The notes under the pieces are model-generated. The model searched no databases. It was not told where the DNA came from and saw nothing but the letters and a program-made list of their open reading frames with translations. From JAVWJP01 sp036638975 (GTDB lineage Bacteria > Bacillota > Clostridia > Oscillospirales > Ruminococcaceae), in contig JAVWJP010000004.1 in NCBI GenBank assembly GCA_036638975.1, positions 1 to 64,000 of the forward strand: DNA of 64,000 bases, written 5' to 3'. A program made the translations under genes and the position numbers. Below are positions 18,196-26,231 of this stretch, piece by piece. Position 1 is the stretch's first letter, and every line of letters begins with the position of its first letter.

Positions 18196-18534
18196 GTGGA
18201 CTGTTTATTTTGCAAAATAGCAGCAGGAGAAATCCCGTCAAAAAAAATTTACGAGGACGATGAGCTGCTGGCATTTTACGATATCGACCCGAAAGCACCT
18301 GTGCATTTTTTGGTGATTCCAAAGGAGCACATAGCAAGTGCCGATGAACTTACACCGAAAAACAGCACTGTTGTGGCACACGCATTTGTCCTAATTGCGC
18401 GACTTGCAAAGGAGCTGGGGCTTAAAAACGGCTACCGCATTGTAAACAACTGCGGCGAAGATGGCGGACAAAGCGTACAGCACTTGCACTTTCACATACT
18501 CGGCGGGCGCGGTCTTGCATGGCCTCCGGGCTGA
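18196..18534 (+). CDS. HIT family nucleotide-binding protein
   Basis: A 112-residue histidine-triad protein. The start is GTG at 18196, seven bases after AGGGAGG; the in-frame TTG at 18178 lies before the SD and is not used. The N-terminus VDCLFCKIAAGEIPSKKIYEDD is the family signature and contains a CxxC. The active site is HLHFHILGG, near the C-terminus. Members hydrolyse nucleoside phosphoramidates or adenylylated intermediates; being next to alaS fits clearing of lysyl- or aminoacyl-AMP-like by-products, but that is only context. Confidence 0.93.
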   Translation: MDCLFCKIAAGEIPSKKIYEDDELLAFYDIDPKAPVHFLVIPKEHIASADELTPKNSTVVAHAFVLIARLAKELGLKNGYRIVNNCGEDGGQSVQHLHFHILGGRGLAWPPG

Positions 18535-18580
18535 TTGCAAAATATTGCAAAAGTTAGCTGTATAAAAAGGAGCTGTAAAC

Positions 18581-19120
18581 ATGGATAAATTTTTTAAGCT
18601 TGAGGTTGCAGGGCTTAGCCGCGACCTTAAAATATGCTCGGTAAACGAGCACCTTGATATCGCCGCCTTTATAATGTTTGGCGATGTTGAGATAACTGTA
18701 AAATGTGCCGAGGAAATACTAAAGCGCTCGCCGGAGTTCGATGTGATTCTTACAGCAGAAGCAAAAAGCATACCTCTTGCCTATGAAATGGCACGGCAAT
18801 CGGGCAAGCTGTATATACCCGTGCGCAAGGGCAAAAAAGCATATATGACAGACCCTGTCTGTGTCAATGTAAAGTCAATAACCACAGCAAACACACAGGT
18901 GCTTTACCTCGACAAAAAAGACCTTGACATTTTAAAGGGCAAGCGGGTTTTGATAGTTGACGATGTTATAAGCACGGGTATGTCGCTTAAAGCGCTTGAA
19001 GAATTTGTAGAAAAAGCTGAGGGTATAATAGCCGCAAAGGCTGCAGTTCTTGCCGAAGGCGATGCCGCCGAACGAAACGATATTATTTATCTTGCAAAGC
19101 TGCCTGTTTTTCCTAAATGA
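18581..19120 (+). CDS. Phosphoribosyltransferase family protein (Apt-like)
   Basis: A 179-residue type I phosphoribosyltransferase. The PRPP loop is VLIVDDVISTGMSL near residues 126-139. TAEAKSIPLAYEMAR and PVRKGKKAYM correspond to the adenine-phosphoribosyltransferase pyrophosphate and dimer loops. It probably salvages a purine, but it is divergent from true Apt and the base is not certain. SD AGGAG before ATG. It ends with a terminator at 19168-19214, closing the secA-alaS-HIT-PRT unit. Confidence 0.8.
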   Translation: MDKFFKLEVAGLSRDLKICSVNEHLDIAAFIMFGDVEITVKCAEEILKRSPEFDVILTAEAKSIPLAYEMARQSGKLYIPVRKGKKAYMTDPVCVNVKSITTANTQVLYLDKKDLDILKGKRVLIVDDVISTGMSLKALEEFVEKAEGIIAAKAAVLAEGDAAERNDIIYLAKLPVFPK

Positions 19121-19167
19121 TTATATTTGCGGCGACAGCCTGTATAAAATAAACTTAATACAAGAAA

Positions 19168-19214
19168 CGCCCCCGAAAATAGCTTTTTACGGCTAAAATC
19201 GGGGGCGCTTTTTT
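19168..19214 (+). terminator. Intrinsic terminator after the phosphoribosyltransferase gene
   Basis: Stem CGCCCCCG (19168-19175) with CGGGGGCG (19200-19207), inner pairs AGC/GCT-like, followed by CTTTTTT. Strong GC stem with T-run on the plus strand. Confidence 0.9.
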
Positions 19215-19270
19215 ATAAGCTTTTTCTGCGCTGTAGCTGCGCGCGGCAGCTCTTGCATTGTGCAGCTTTA

Positions 19271-21958
19271 TCATAGCGGCTTTGCAATAAGGAGTATCGC
19301 GTTTTCCTCGTTCGTCCATTTAAGCTGATGCGATGAAACCTCCACCCAGCTGTTATTTTTTTCTATATACCTTCTTGTAGTTTCGCCGCTGTCACAGCTC
19401 TCTAAGCCGCAATTTTTACAAGGGCTGTCAAGACCGAAAATTAATTTATAACAGCACCCTCCAAGCTCCATGCCGGGTATCTCCGTCTTCATTTTACGGT
19501 TAAAAAACAAACATTTATATGTGTTTTTATCAACCACAAAGCTATATGACTCAAAAGCATTTATCGTGGCAAGTGCCGTCCTTTTAGAGGATTCTGCCAA
19601 CGCAAGCGCCCTCATTTCGGATATAAAAACGCCCAAAACCTTTGCAATATTTTGCATATCGTCTATATCACTTTGTGTGAACATACGCTGATTACCGCGG
19701 CACCTGTCAAAGCCCAAAAAACCAAAAAAGCTGTTGTTACTGTTAAACTGAAAATGTATTGTAGCTATAATATCCGGACGTAAAAGCACTTTTTTTACAA
19801 GCTTCAGCCGCAAATCAGAGTCTTTAAGCCACATCATTCCATTTTCATTAAACATAGCCTGATATGCCGCTATAGCGCCAATGGATAAGGATTGCAGCTT
19901 GGATTTTCTGCGCATTATACCCTTGTCACACCATTCAAAGGTGTTTTTTATATTGCCGGAAAATGTTTTTTCAAAAATATACGCGCGGCTTACATCATAG
20001 TGCCTGCCCAAAAGCTCCAGCACCGATGCTATAGCAGAAAGCTTATCGGTGGAATCGTACAATATTTTAAATATATAAGAGCTTATATTGTAATCGAAAG
20101 AGCTGCTTTCTATAAGCCTGGCGTCCTCCACCTTCATAATATCCGTGCCGCCCGTGCCGCAATCCTTGCTATAAACACAATACCTGCCTCTGCCGCTGTT
20201 TTTAGAAAAATAAAGTGCTGCATCTGCCTTTGCATAAAGAGATTTATAATCGGTGCCGTCAACTCCATAAAAAGATATTCCTATGCTCGCCGATATCCTG
20301 TGTGTCCTACCCTCACTGACATAGCTCTCACTTATACCGCTTTGCAGCTCCCGCGCTTTTTCAAAAACAGCATCGGTGCTTTGTATGTTCTTCATAAGCA
20401 CCAAAAATTCGTCCCCGCCCACGCGCCCGCAAATATCATCATTTCTGAATATTATTTTCGTCTTGCGGCCTATCTTTGAAAGCACAACGTCACCTATAAC
20501 ATGACCTAAATTATCATTTACCGCTTTAAAATAATCTATATCAAACATTAAAACAGCGTGCATTCCCCTTTTGCCTTCTTCGGTGGCAAGGTAAGCATTA
20601 ACGGCTTTTTCGGTTGTTATCTTGTTATAAAGCTCTGTTAAGGCATCATGCTCCGCTTTATAGTGCAGCTCTAGTTCATCAAGCTTTTGCTTGTTTATGT
20701 CCTTTACGTAGCAAAAGCCCTTAATCTCAGAGGTTTGCGGGTCCTCAAAAAGGTGAATATCGCACATACGCCAAACATAATCTCCGCTTTTTTCTTTGCG
20801 GCGGAACTCAAGCCTGATTTCGTGCTTGCCCCTTGCAAAATCGAGTATAAGGTTTTTGCGCAAAAAACTTTTCTTAACAAAAACAGAATCATCGGGGTGA
20901 ACTATTTGCTCTGCAAGCTGCCCTATCATGTAAGAATATGAGTGGTTCATCTCTATTCCAAACTTTTCTTGCCACTCCGAAAATCCCGATAAAACAGTAT
21001 CTAAAGAAATATTAGCCTCGTAGACACTAGCCGAGTTAAGCACCATAATTTCGTAAAAGTGCTGTTCCTCCTGCGCTCTAAGCTCTTTTTGCTTGCGCTC
21101 GTCGACGGTACAAATATAAAGCCGCGCCATAATATCGCCGCTTGTTTTATCGCGTATAATGTTCATTGTGTTTTCAACCCAGCGATAGGTATTCTCGCCG
21201 TCAGCACGCAAATACTCGGCTACTCGCTGTGTATTCCCCGCATTAAACCACGCCTCTAGAGCGGTTTTGTCAAAAAAATTGCGAAAAACCGCTTCGTAGC
21301 TTGGGTGTATAATATTTATACACATATACTCTATCATTTCATCAAGTGCTTTAAAATCCGGCATACATATTTTTTGCAGCCATTCATAGTTTGTATCGGT
21401 AATAATGCCTCTTGTGATGTTCACTTCGTTGGCGTATGTCTTGCCGGAAGTCATAGAATTATTGTATTCTACAGCATATTCATACATTTTTTTGCTTGCC
21501 AAAAGCTCTGCTTTTACGCTCTCTGACTTTTCTAGCTCTTTCCGCTCTTTAGTTACATCAAAAAGTATACACTTTAAAAAAGCATTTCCGTCTTCGTCAA
21601 TATTTTTTACTCCACGAGAAAATATCCATTTTATTCCGTTGTTTTTTGTATTAATTCGGTATGTGTTCTTGGTTGCATTGCCTGCCTCAAGCTGAAGCGC
21701 AAGCGTGTCATGCAGCGGTAACAAATCTTCATCATAAATTATTTTTGAAAAGCAACACGAGTAAAGCACAGCAAACTCGTGTTTACTGTAGCCTGTAAGA
21801 CAATAAAAGCCGTCGCTGGCATAACTGATGGTATATTCGCTGTCAAGCCCGCAAGTTATAAGAGCTGCGTCTATATCGCGTGCAAATGCCTGTAGCTCCA
21901 CTGTTTTTTCTAAATTTTCGCATATATCGCACTGTCTTTTACTTTTGTCGTCCTTCAA
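19271..21958 (-). CDS. Multidomain PAS-GGDEF-GAF diguanylate cyclase
   Basis: An 895-residue cytoplasmic signalling protein. PAS-like domains cover about 30-140 (ending DVTKERKELEK), 165-295 and 300-425. A GGDEF domain covers about 428-600, with active site GGDEF (514-518) and an intact inhibitory I-site RNDD (505-508), five residues before it, so it should make cyclic di-GMP with feedback control. A GAF-like domain (about 625-785) and a C-terminal PAS-like part with CCYKLIFGLDSPCKNCGLESC (835-855) follow. Having sensor domains after GGDEF is less usual. No transmembrane segment is visible. Start TTG at 21958 behind GGGGGTG. No c-di-GMP effector lies nearby. Confidence 0.9.
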   Translation of the reverse strand: MKDDKSKRQCDICENLEKTVELQAFARDIDAALITCGLDSEYTISYASDGFYCLTGYSKHEFAVLYSCCFSKIIYDEDLLPLHDTLALQLEAGNATKNTYRINTKNNGIKWIFSRGVKNIDEDGNAFLKCILFDVTKERKELEKSESVKAELLASKKMYEYAVEYNNSMTSGKTYANEVNITRGIITDTNYEWLQKICMPDFKALDEMIEYMCINIIHPSYEAVFRNFFDKTALEAWFNAGNTQRVAEYLRADGENTYRWVENTMNIIRDKTSGDIMARLYICTVDERKQKELRAQEEQHFYEIMVLNSASVYEANISLDTVLSGFSEWQEKFGIEMNHSYSYMIGQLAEQIVHPDDSVFVKKSFLRKNLILDFARGKHEIRLEFRRKEKSGDYVWRMCDIHLFEDPQTSEIKGFCYVKDINKQKLDELELHYKAEHDALTELYNKITTEKAVNAYLATEEGKRGMHAVLMFDIDYFKAVNDNLGHVIGDVVLSKIGRKTKIIFRNDDICGRVGGDEFLVLMKNIQSTDAVFEKARELQSGISESYVSEGRTHRISASIGISFYGVDGTDYKSLYAKADAALYFSKNSGRGRYCVYSKDCGTGGTDIMKVEDARLIESSSFDYNISSYIFKILYDSTDKLSAIASVLELLGRHYDVSRAYIFEKTFSGNIKNTFEWCDKGIMRRKSKLQSLSIGAIAAYQAMFNENGMMWLKDSDLRLKLVKKVLLRPDIIATIHFQFNSNNSFFGFLGFDRCRGNQRMFTQSDIDDMQNIAKVLGVFISEMRALALAESSKRTALATINAFESYSFVVDKNTYKCLFFNRKMKTEIPGMELGGCCYKLIFGLDSPCKNCGLESCDSGETTRRYIEKNNSWVEVSSHQLKWTNEENAILLIAKPL

Positions 21959-22269
21959 GCCGTCACCCCCCAGGTTTTTATAAAAATAAAGCCACCGCGC
22001 AGAATTACAGATACAAAAACAAAATATGGTACGCCAAAGCCATAAAACAGCCGATATTTATAATAACACGTAGGTTTAAAATTTAATGTGTCAATTTTTA
22101 TCATTATATACTATATAAGAGGACTTTTCAAGTTTTAATTTATAAAGATTTGCTAAATACATACGAGCTATAATCTTTACTCCGCTATCATACCGCGTTT
22201 AAATATAAGCAATTAAAATTTAACTTGACACGATGGCATAATATATTTTTTAAAAGGTCATAATTCATA

Positions 22270-22298
22270 TTGACAAGCAAGCATATGCGTGATATATT
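22270..22298 (+). promoter_or_regulatory. Sigma-A promoter of perR-rubrerythrin
   Basis: TTGACA (22270-22275), 17-base spacer, TATATT (22293-22298), 55 bases before the GTG start of the Fur-family gene. Confidence 0.85.
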
Positions 22299-22300
22299 GA

Positions 22301-22324
22301 ATAAGAAGTAATAACAATTCTTAT
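22301..22324. promoter_or_regulatory. Candidate PerR/Fur operator
   Basis: Inverted repeat ATAAGAA (22301-22307) and TTCTTAT (22318-22324) in an AT-rich core, three bases after the -10 hexamer and thus over the start site. Position and base make-up fit autoregulation by the PerR-like product, though the match to the Bacillus Per box is only partial. Confidence 0.5.
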
Positions 22325-22352
22325 TATTGTAGTTTTAAAAGGGAGTGTAATC

Positions 22353-22724
22353 GTGAAGTATTCGAGGCAGCGCGAGCTTGTAATGAATGCAGTTGTTAAT
22401 AACCCCGTACACCCCACTGCCGATTATGTCTACAGCCATCTTCGCGAAGAAAACCCAAACATCAGCCTTGGCACCGTTTACCGCAACCTCAACCTTCTTG
22501 CCGAGCATGGTCTTATACACAAAATACCCATACCAAACGGCAGCGACCGCTTCGATTTCCGCATTGATGAGCATTACCACATTATATGCGAAAAATGCGG
22601 TGCAGTGCTAGATGTTGAGATATCGGAGCTGTCAAAGCTTGACAAGCAAATAGAGCAAAGCACACATTTTGAGGTAACAGGACACTCAATAATCATTAGC
22701 GGATTATGCAAAAATTGTCAATAA
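22353..22724 (+). CDS. perR: Fur-family transcriptional repressor, PerR-like
   Basis: A 123-residue Fur-family regulator. The N-terminal winged helix has HPTADYVYSHLREENPNISLGTVYRNLNLLAEHGLI. The structural zinc site has CEKC and a second CKNC at the C-terminus. Regulatory-site histidines and aspartates are seen in RFDFRIDEHYHIICEKC. The coupling to rubrerythrin 23 bases downstream points to peroxide sensing (PerR) rather than iron-uptake control, though Fur cannot be ruled out by sequence. Start GTG at 22353 with AAAGGGAG upstream. Confidence 0.88.
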   Translation: MKYSRQRELVMNAVVNNPVHPTADYVYSHLREENPNISLGTVYRNLNLLAEHGLIHKIPIPNGSDRFDFRIDEHYHIICEKCGAVLDVEISELSKLDKQIEQSTHFEVTGHSIIISGLCKNCQ

Positions 22725-22747
22725 AATTTAGAAAGAGGTAATTATTA

Positions 22748-23281
22748 ATGGAACTTAAAGGCTCAAAAACAGAAGCTAACCTTCTCTCTGCTTTCGCAGG
22801 CGAATCTCAGGCACGCAACAAATACACATTTTACGCATCTAAGGCAAAAAAAGACGGCTTTGAGCAAATAGCCTCCTTTTTCACAGAAACAGCAGCCAAT
22901 GAAAAAGAACACGCCGAAATTTGGTTTAAACTGGCTCATGGCATTGGCACAACTGCAGAGAACCTAAAAGATGCTGCTGCCGGCGAGCATTTTGAGTGGA
23001 CTGATATGTATAAAGGCTTTGCCGAAACCGCAAAACAAGAGGGCTTTGACAAAATCGCCTTTTTGTTTGAGTCTGTAGCTAAAATTGAAAAAGACCACGA
23101 GGACCGCTACAAGGCTTTGCTTTCTAATGTTGATTCCAATGCAGTCTTTGAAAAAGACGATGAGATAACATGGGTATGCCTCAACTGCGGGCACATTCAT
23201 CAGGGTAAAACTCCTCCGGAGAAATGCCCCGTATGTGACCACCCGCGCGCATATTTTGCCAAAAAGGTTATAACCTACTAA
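22748..23281 (+). CDS. rbr: Rubrerythrin
   Basis: A 177-residue non-haem iron peroxidase. The ferritin-like four-helix domain (about 1-135) has the diiron ligand motifs ESQARNKYTFYA, NEKEHAE and IEKDHEDRY. The C-terminal rubredoxin domain (about 140-177) has CLNCG and CPVCDHP for one iron. It reduces hydrogen peroxide to water in the anaerobe cytoplasm with electrons from rubredoxin-type partners. Co-transcribed with perR and closed by the terminator at 23299-23325. Confidence 0.97.
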   Translation: MELKGSKTEANLLSAFAGESQARNKYTFYASKAKKDGFEQIASFFTETAANEKEHAEIWFKLAHGIGTTAENLKDAAAGEHFEWTDMYKGFAETAKQEGFDKIAFLFESVAKIEKDHEDRYKALLSNVDSNAVFEKDDEITWVCLNCGHIHQGKTPPEKCPVCDHPRAYFAKKVITY

Positions 23282-23298
23282 TTACAAGCATAAAATTA

Positions 23299-23325
23299 CA
23301 GGGGTCGATATTACATCGACCCCTG
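23299..23325. terminator. Intrinsic terminator after rubrerythrin
   Basis: Perfect 11-bp stem CAGGGGTCGAT (23299-23309) with ATCGACCCCTG (23315-23325), loop of five. The T-run is short on the plus strand. It also lies at the end of the convergent nadE gene. Confidence 0.8.
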
Positions 23326-23329
23326 ATTT

Positions 23330-25177
23330 CTATTCTGCACTCTCAAGCTCATCTAAAAGCGCGCTGCAATCCGCATCAGACGGCATACTAAAGCGTGTTC
23401 CCAAAAGGTTTACCTCTGTAATTGCCGCAGCATCGGGCGCACAGCTTCGCTTAAACTGTGAGGCGAAAAAGCGCTTTATAAACATTTTCAGCTTATCTTT
23501 TACTTCTTCGGGTGTAATTTTTGTGCCAAATGCTATACAGGCATAGCGGTAAAGCTTTGTCGGGCGAAAGCCATATTTTATAAAGTAATATGCAAAAAAA
23601 TCGTGCAAATCGTACTTACCTAAAATCTCCTCGGTTTTTTGTGTGGTTTCTCCATTTTCAGTCGGCAAAAGCTCCGGACTTACAGGGGTAGCTAAAATAT
23701 CGCACAAAATTTCTTTTATCTCGCCTTCGGCACAAAGCTCTGCCCCGCCCGACGCGACATATTCTGTAACGGCACGAACCATATTTTTTGTGAGGCACAC
23801 ATTTACATTGTAGCCCGCAAGCTGGTCGCCCCCAAAGGTACACCAGCCCAGTGCCTCCTCCGATAAATCTCCGGTACCAAGCACCAGCGCACCCAGCTTA
23901 TTTGAAGCATCAAATAGCACCTGCGTACGCTCGCGCGCCTGTGCGTTTTCGTAAGTTATATCATGGCAATTTTCGTCCTGCCCTATATCTTTAAAGTGCA
24001 CAAGACAGGCTTCTTTAATAGATATCTCCGTTTTTGTGCAGCCGATAGCGTCCATCAGCGATAAAGCATTTTGGTAGGTTCTGCCCGTCGTTCCAAAGCC
24101 GGGCATGGTAATTCCGTAAATATTCTGCGAGGGCAGCTCTAGGCACTGCATTGCCTTTGCAGCCACAAGCAGTGCAAGGGTGCTGTCCAATCCGCCGGAA
24201 ACGCCAACGACAATTCGCGTAAAACCAACATTTTTAAGACGCGACATAAGTGATGACACCTGCATAGAAAAAACCTCGGCTATATACACATCGCAGTTTT
24301 TATCGGCTAAAAACGGGTTTTGTTTAATTTTACGGAGTATCCCTTTTTTGCCCTGTGCTTCTTCGGCGCAGGCGAACGGCGCAGTATAGACCCCGCCCTT
24401 TTTTTGTGCCGCAATTATGTCAAGGTCTATATCCGCCGTCACTATATCGGCAAAATTTTTATAGTCGGTGTTTTCGTGCTTTACAAAGCACATCTCGTCC
24501 CCGCACTCATATATTCCCGCAAAGCCATTGTAAAAGCGCGGATGTGAGCTTTCGCCGGTGCCCCCGTTACATACTGCGACTGCACAGCCAAGTGCGCGAG
24601 AAAGCACCTGTATGCTGCTTTGTGCTTCTTCTGTATAGCCCGCATACACGGGCTGTGCGCATGGGCAAAGCACAAGGTCGCAGCCTGTGGCAAGCAGCTC
24701 TCCGGCTTTAAGCGGCAGCTCCTGCGGCGGGGCAGAGCATACGGTAAAACGGCACTTTCCCATGCCAAAAACAGTGTCACAAGGCAGTATCTTATCGGAA
24801 TAATTGCCGTCAAAATTAAGACCTAAACCGGACTGTGACGGCACATACCCCAGAACCTGTCCATGCAAAAGCACAGCGCACACAGGTGCGGGCTTTCCCC
24901 AGTCGTCCACGGCAAGCCCCACAACAATATAGCCCTCCATGTCAGAGCTGGCAATACACAGCTCCTCCAGAGCAATTCTTGCGCCGTCTAATAAAGCGCT
25001 GTTGCAAAATAAATTGCCGCACTCGCACGAAGTAAGCGCCAGACTTGGCAAAAGCACTATATCGGGGGCAGACTCGCGCAGTTCTTCCAGTGCCGCAATT
25101 ATATTGGCAAGGCTTTTTTGCGGATTAAGCACAGCCACGCGGTTGGACACGCACGAAACACGAATTAAAGAGTTCAT
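23330..25177 (-). CDS. nadE: NAD+ synthetase with degenerate glutaminase domain
   Basis: The 615-residue protein has the two-domain layout of glutamine-dependent NAD synthetase. The C-terminal synthetase domain (about 280-615) looks intact: GVSGGLDSTLALLVAAKAM P-loop, MPGFGTTGRTYQNA and VLGTGDLSEEALGWCTFGGDQ. The N-terminal nitrilase-like domain keeps the fold but not the catalytic triad: FPEL becomes LPSL (S45), VPKxYLPNY becomes VPSQSGLGL (S114), and ICEDLW becomes VCSAPPQEL, with the cysteine shifted or lost (C147/A149). It therefore probably uses free ammonia, which is inference. Start ATG at 25177 (MNSLIRVSC) after AAAGG; the upstream in-frame start at 25231 is not used. Confidence 0.9.
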   Translation of the reverse strand: MNSLIRVSCVSNRVAVLNPQKSLANIIAALEELRESAPDIVLLPSLALTSCECGNLFCNSALLDGARIALEELCIASSDMEGYIVVGLAVDDWGKPAPVCAVLLHGQVLGYVPSQSGLGLNFDGNYSDKILPCDTVFGMGKCRFTVCSAPPQELPLKAGELLATGCDLVLCPCAQPVYAGYTEEAQSSIQVLSRALGCAVAVCNGGTGESSHPRFYNGFAGIYECGDEMCFVKHENTDYKNFADIVTADIDLDIIAAQKKGGVYTAPFACAEEAQGKKGILRKIKQNPFLADKNCDVYIAEVFSMQVSSLMSRLKNVGFTRIVVGVSGGLDSTLALLVAAKAMQCLELPSQNIYGITMPGFGTTGRTYQNALSLMDAIGCTKTEISIKEACLVHFKDIGQDENCHDITYENAQARERTQVLFDASNKLGALVLGTGDLSEEALGWCTFGGDQLAGYNVNVCLTKNMVRAVTEYVASGGAELCAEGEIKEILCDILATPVSPELLPTENGETTQKTEEILGKYDLHDFFAYYFIKYGFRPTKLYRYACIAFGTKITPEEVKDKLKMFIKRFFASQFKRSCAPDAAAITEVNLLGTRFSMPSDADCSALLDELESAE

Positions 25178-25328
25178 CGGCTTCAACCTTTCAGTTGTCA
25201 CAGCTTGCATTTTAACTAAAATTACCCGCAAGCACTAAACAAAGCTGCATACAACACATGATATTAAAATTCTGTAAAAAAATAATAAAATAAAAATCAA
25301 TTTCCCACTGTAAAAGTTTATATAAATA

Positions 25329-25337
25329 TGCTACAAT
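25329..25337 (+). promoter_or_regulatory. Extended -10 promoter of the PHP gene
   Basis: TGC followed directly by TACAAT (25332-25337), about 80 bases before the gene at 25418. No good -35 at 16-18 bases. Confidence 0.4.
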
Positions 25338-25417
25338 AAGCTAATAGTATTTTAAACAAAAAAAAATTATATTGTTAGATATTATCATACATTACGCCAA
25401 GAAAGAGAGCGACCGCC

Positions 25418-26227
25418 ATGTTTAATAACATATTTGACAGCCACACACACAGCGATAATTCCTTTGACGGCACACATTCTGTCATGTTTATGTGTGAAGC
25501 GGCAATACAAAAAGGGTTGCTCGGTATTTGTATAACCGACCACGCCGACATAGATTTTTTAGAGGAGCACTGCTTTTTACAACGCCTGCGTCAATCGTAT
25601 TTTGAGGTTCGCAAGGCACAGGCGGCGTATGGCAACAGCTTTATAATATCCTCTGGGGTAGAAATCGGGGAGCCTGATGCAGATTACAGCTTATCTGAAC
25701 AAACTCTTGCACTTGCCGCATTCGATTTTATCATAGGCTCGGTGCATACTATAGACAATAAAAACGATTTTTATTATACCGATTTTAAAAAAACCAGCCC
25801 ATACACCGTTTTAGATAAATACTTTGCACGTATGCTCAAGCTTGTGAATTGGAACAAATTTGATGTTTTAGGGCATCTGACATACCCACTGCGCTACATG
25901 GCGCGCGACGGTGTAACTGACATAGATTTAAGCCGCTACGACGATATTATAGATGAGATACTGCGCACCATTGTACAAAACGGCAAGGGTGTAGAGATAA
26001 ACTCGGCGGGGCTTAGGCAAACAGTAAATTCACTTACTCCGCCGCTTAAATATCTAAAGCGTTTTAAAGAGCTTGGCGGCGAAATTATAACCATAGGCTC
26101 TGACGCGCACTGTGCCGACGACTTAGGCAAAGGGATATCTGAGGGCATGGAGCTGGCGCTTGAAGCAGGTTTTTCGCGATTCGCCTTCTACAAGGCACGT
26201 CAGCCGCGAATGCTCTCTATTTATTAA
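25418..26227 (+). CDS. PHP-domain histidinol-phosphatase family protein (HisJ/HisK-like)
   Basis: A 269-residue PHP-superfamily phosphoesterase. Metal-binding motifs are FDSHTHSDNS (residues 6-15), CITDHADID, the glutamate in GVEIGEPDADY, GSVHT, DVLGHLTYP and GSDAHCADDLG at the end. This pattern is that of HisJ-type histidinol-phosphate phosphatase, the penultimate step in histidine synthesis. No other his gene lies in the window, so the substrate is family-based. It ends four bases from the convergent DUF1846 gene with no terminator between. Confidence 0.85.
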   Translation: MFNNIFDSHTHSDNSFDGTHSVMFMCEAAIQKGLLGICITDHADIDFLEEHCFLQRLRQSYFEVRKAQAAYGNSFIISSGVEIGEPDADYSLSEQTLALAAFDFIIGSVHTIDNKNDFYYTDFKKTSPYTVLDKYFARMLKLVNWNKFDVLGHLTYPLRYMARDGVTDIDLSRYDDIIDEILRTIVQNGKGVEINSAGLRQTVNSLTPPLKYLKRFKELGGEIITIGSDAHCADDLGKGISEGMELALEAGFSRFAFYKARQPRMLSIY

Positions 26228-26231
26228 GACT

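Larger units (their letters stand above)
21959..22352. other. Divergent intergenic region, GGDEF gene / perR
   Basis: AT-rich, no gene seen. It holds the perR promoter and operator candidate (22270-22324), a second TTGACA at 22225-22230 without a good -10, and a minus-strand TTGACA (22094-22089) that lacks a properly spaced -10. Confidence 0.5.
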
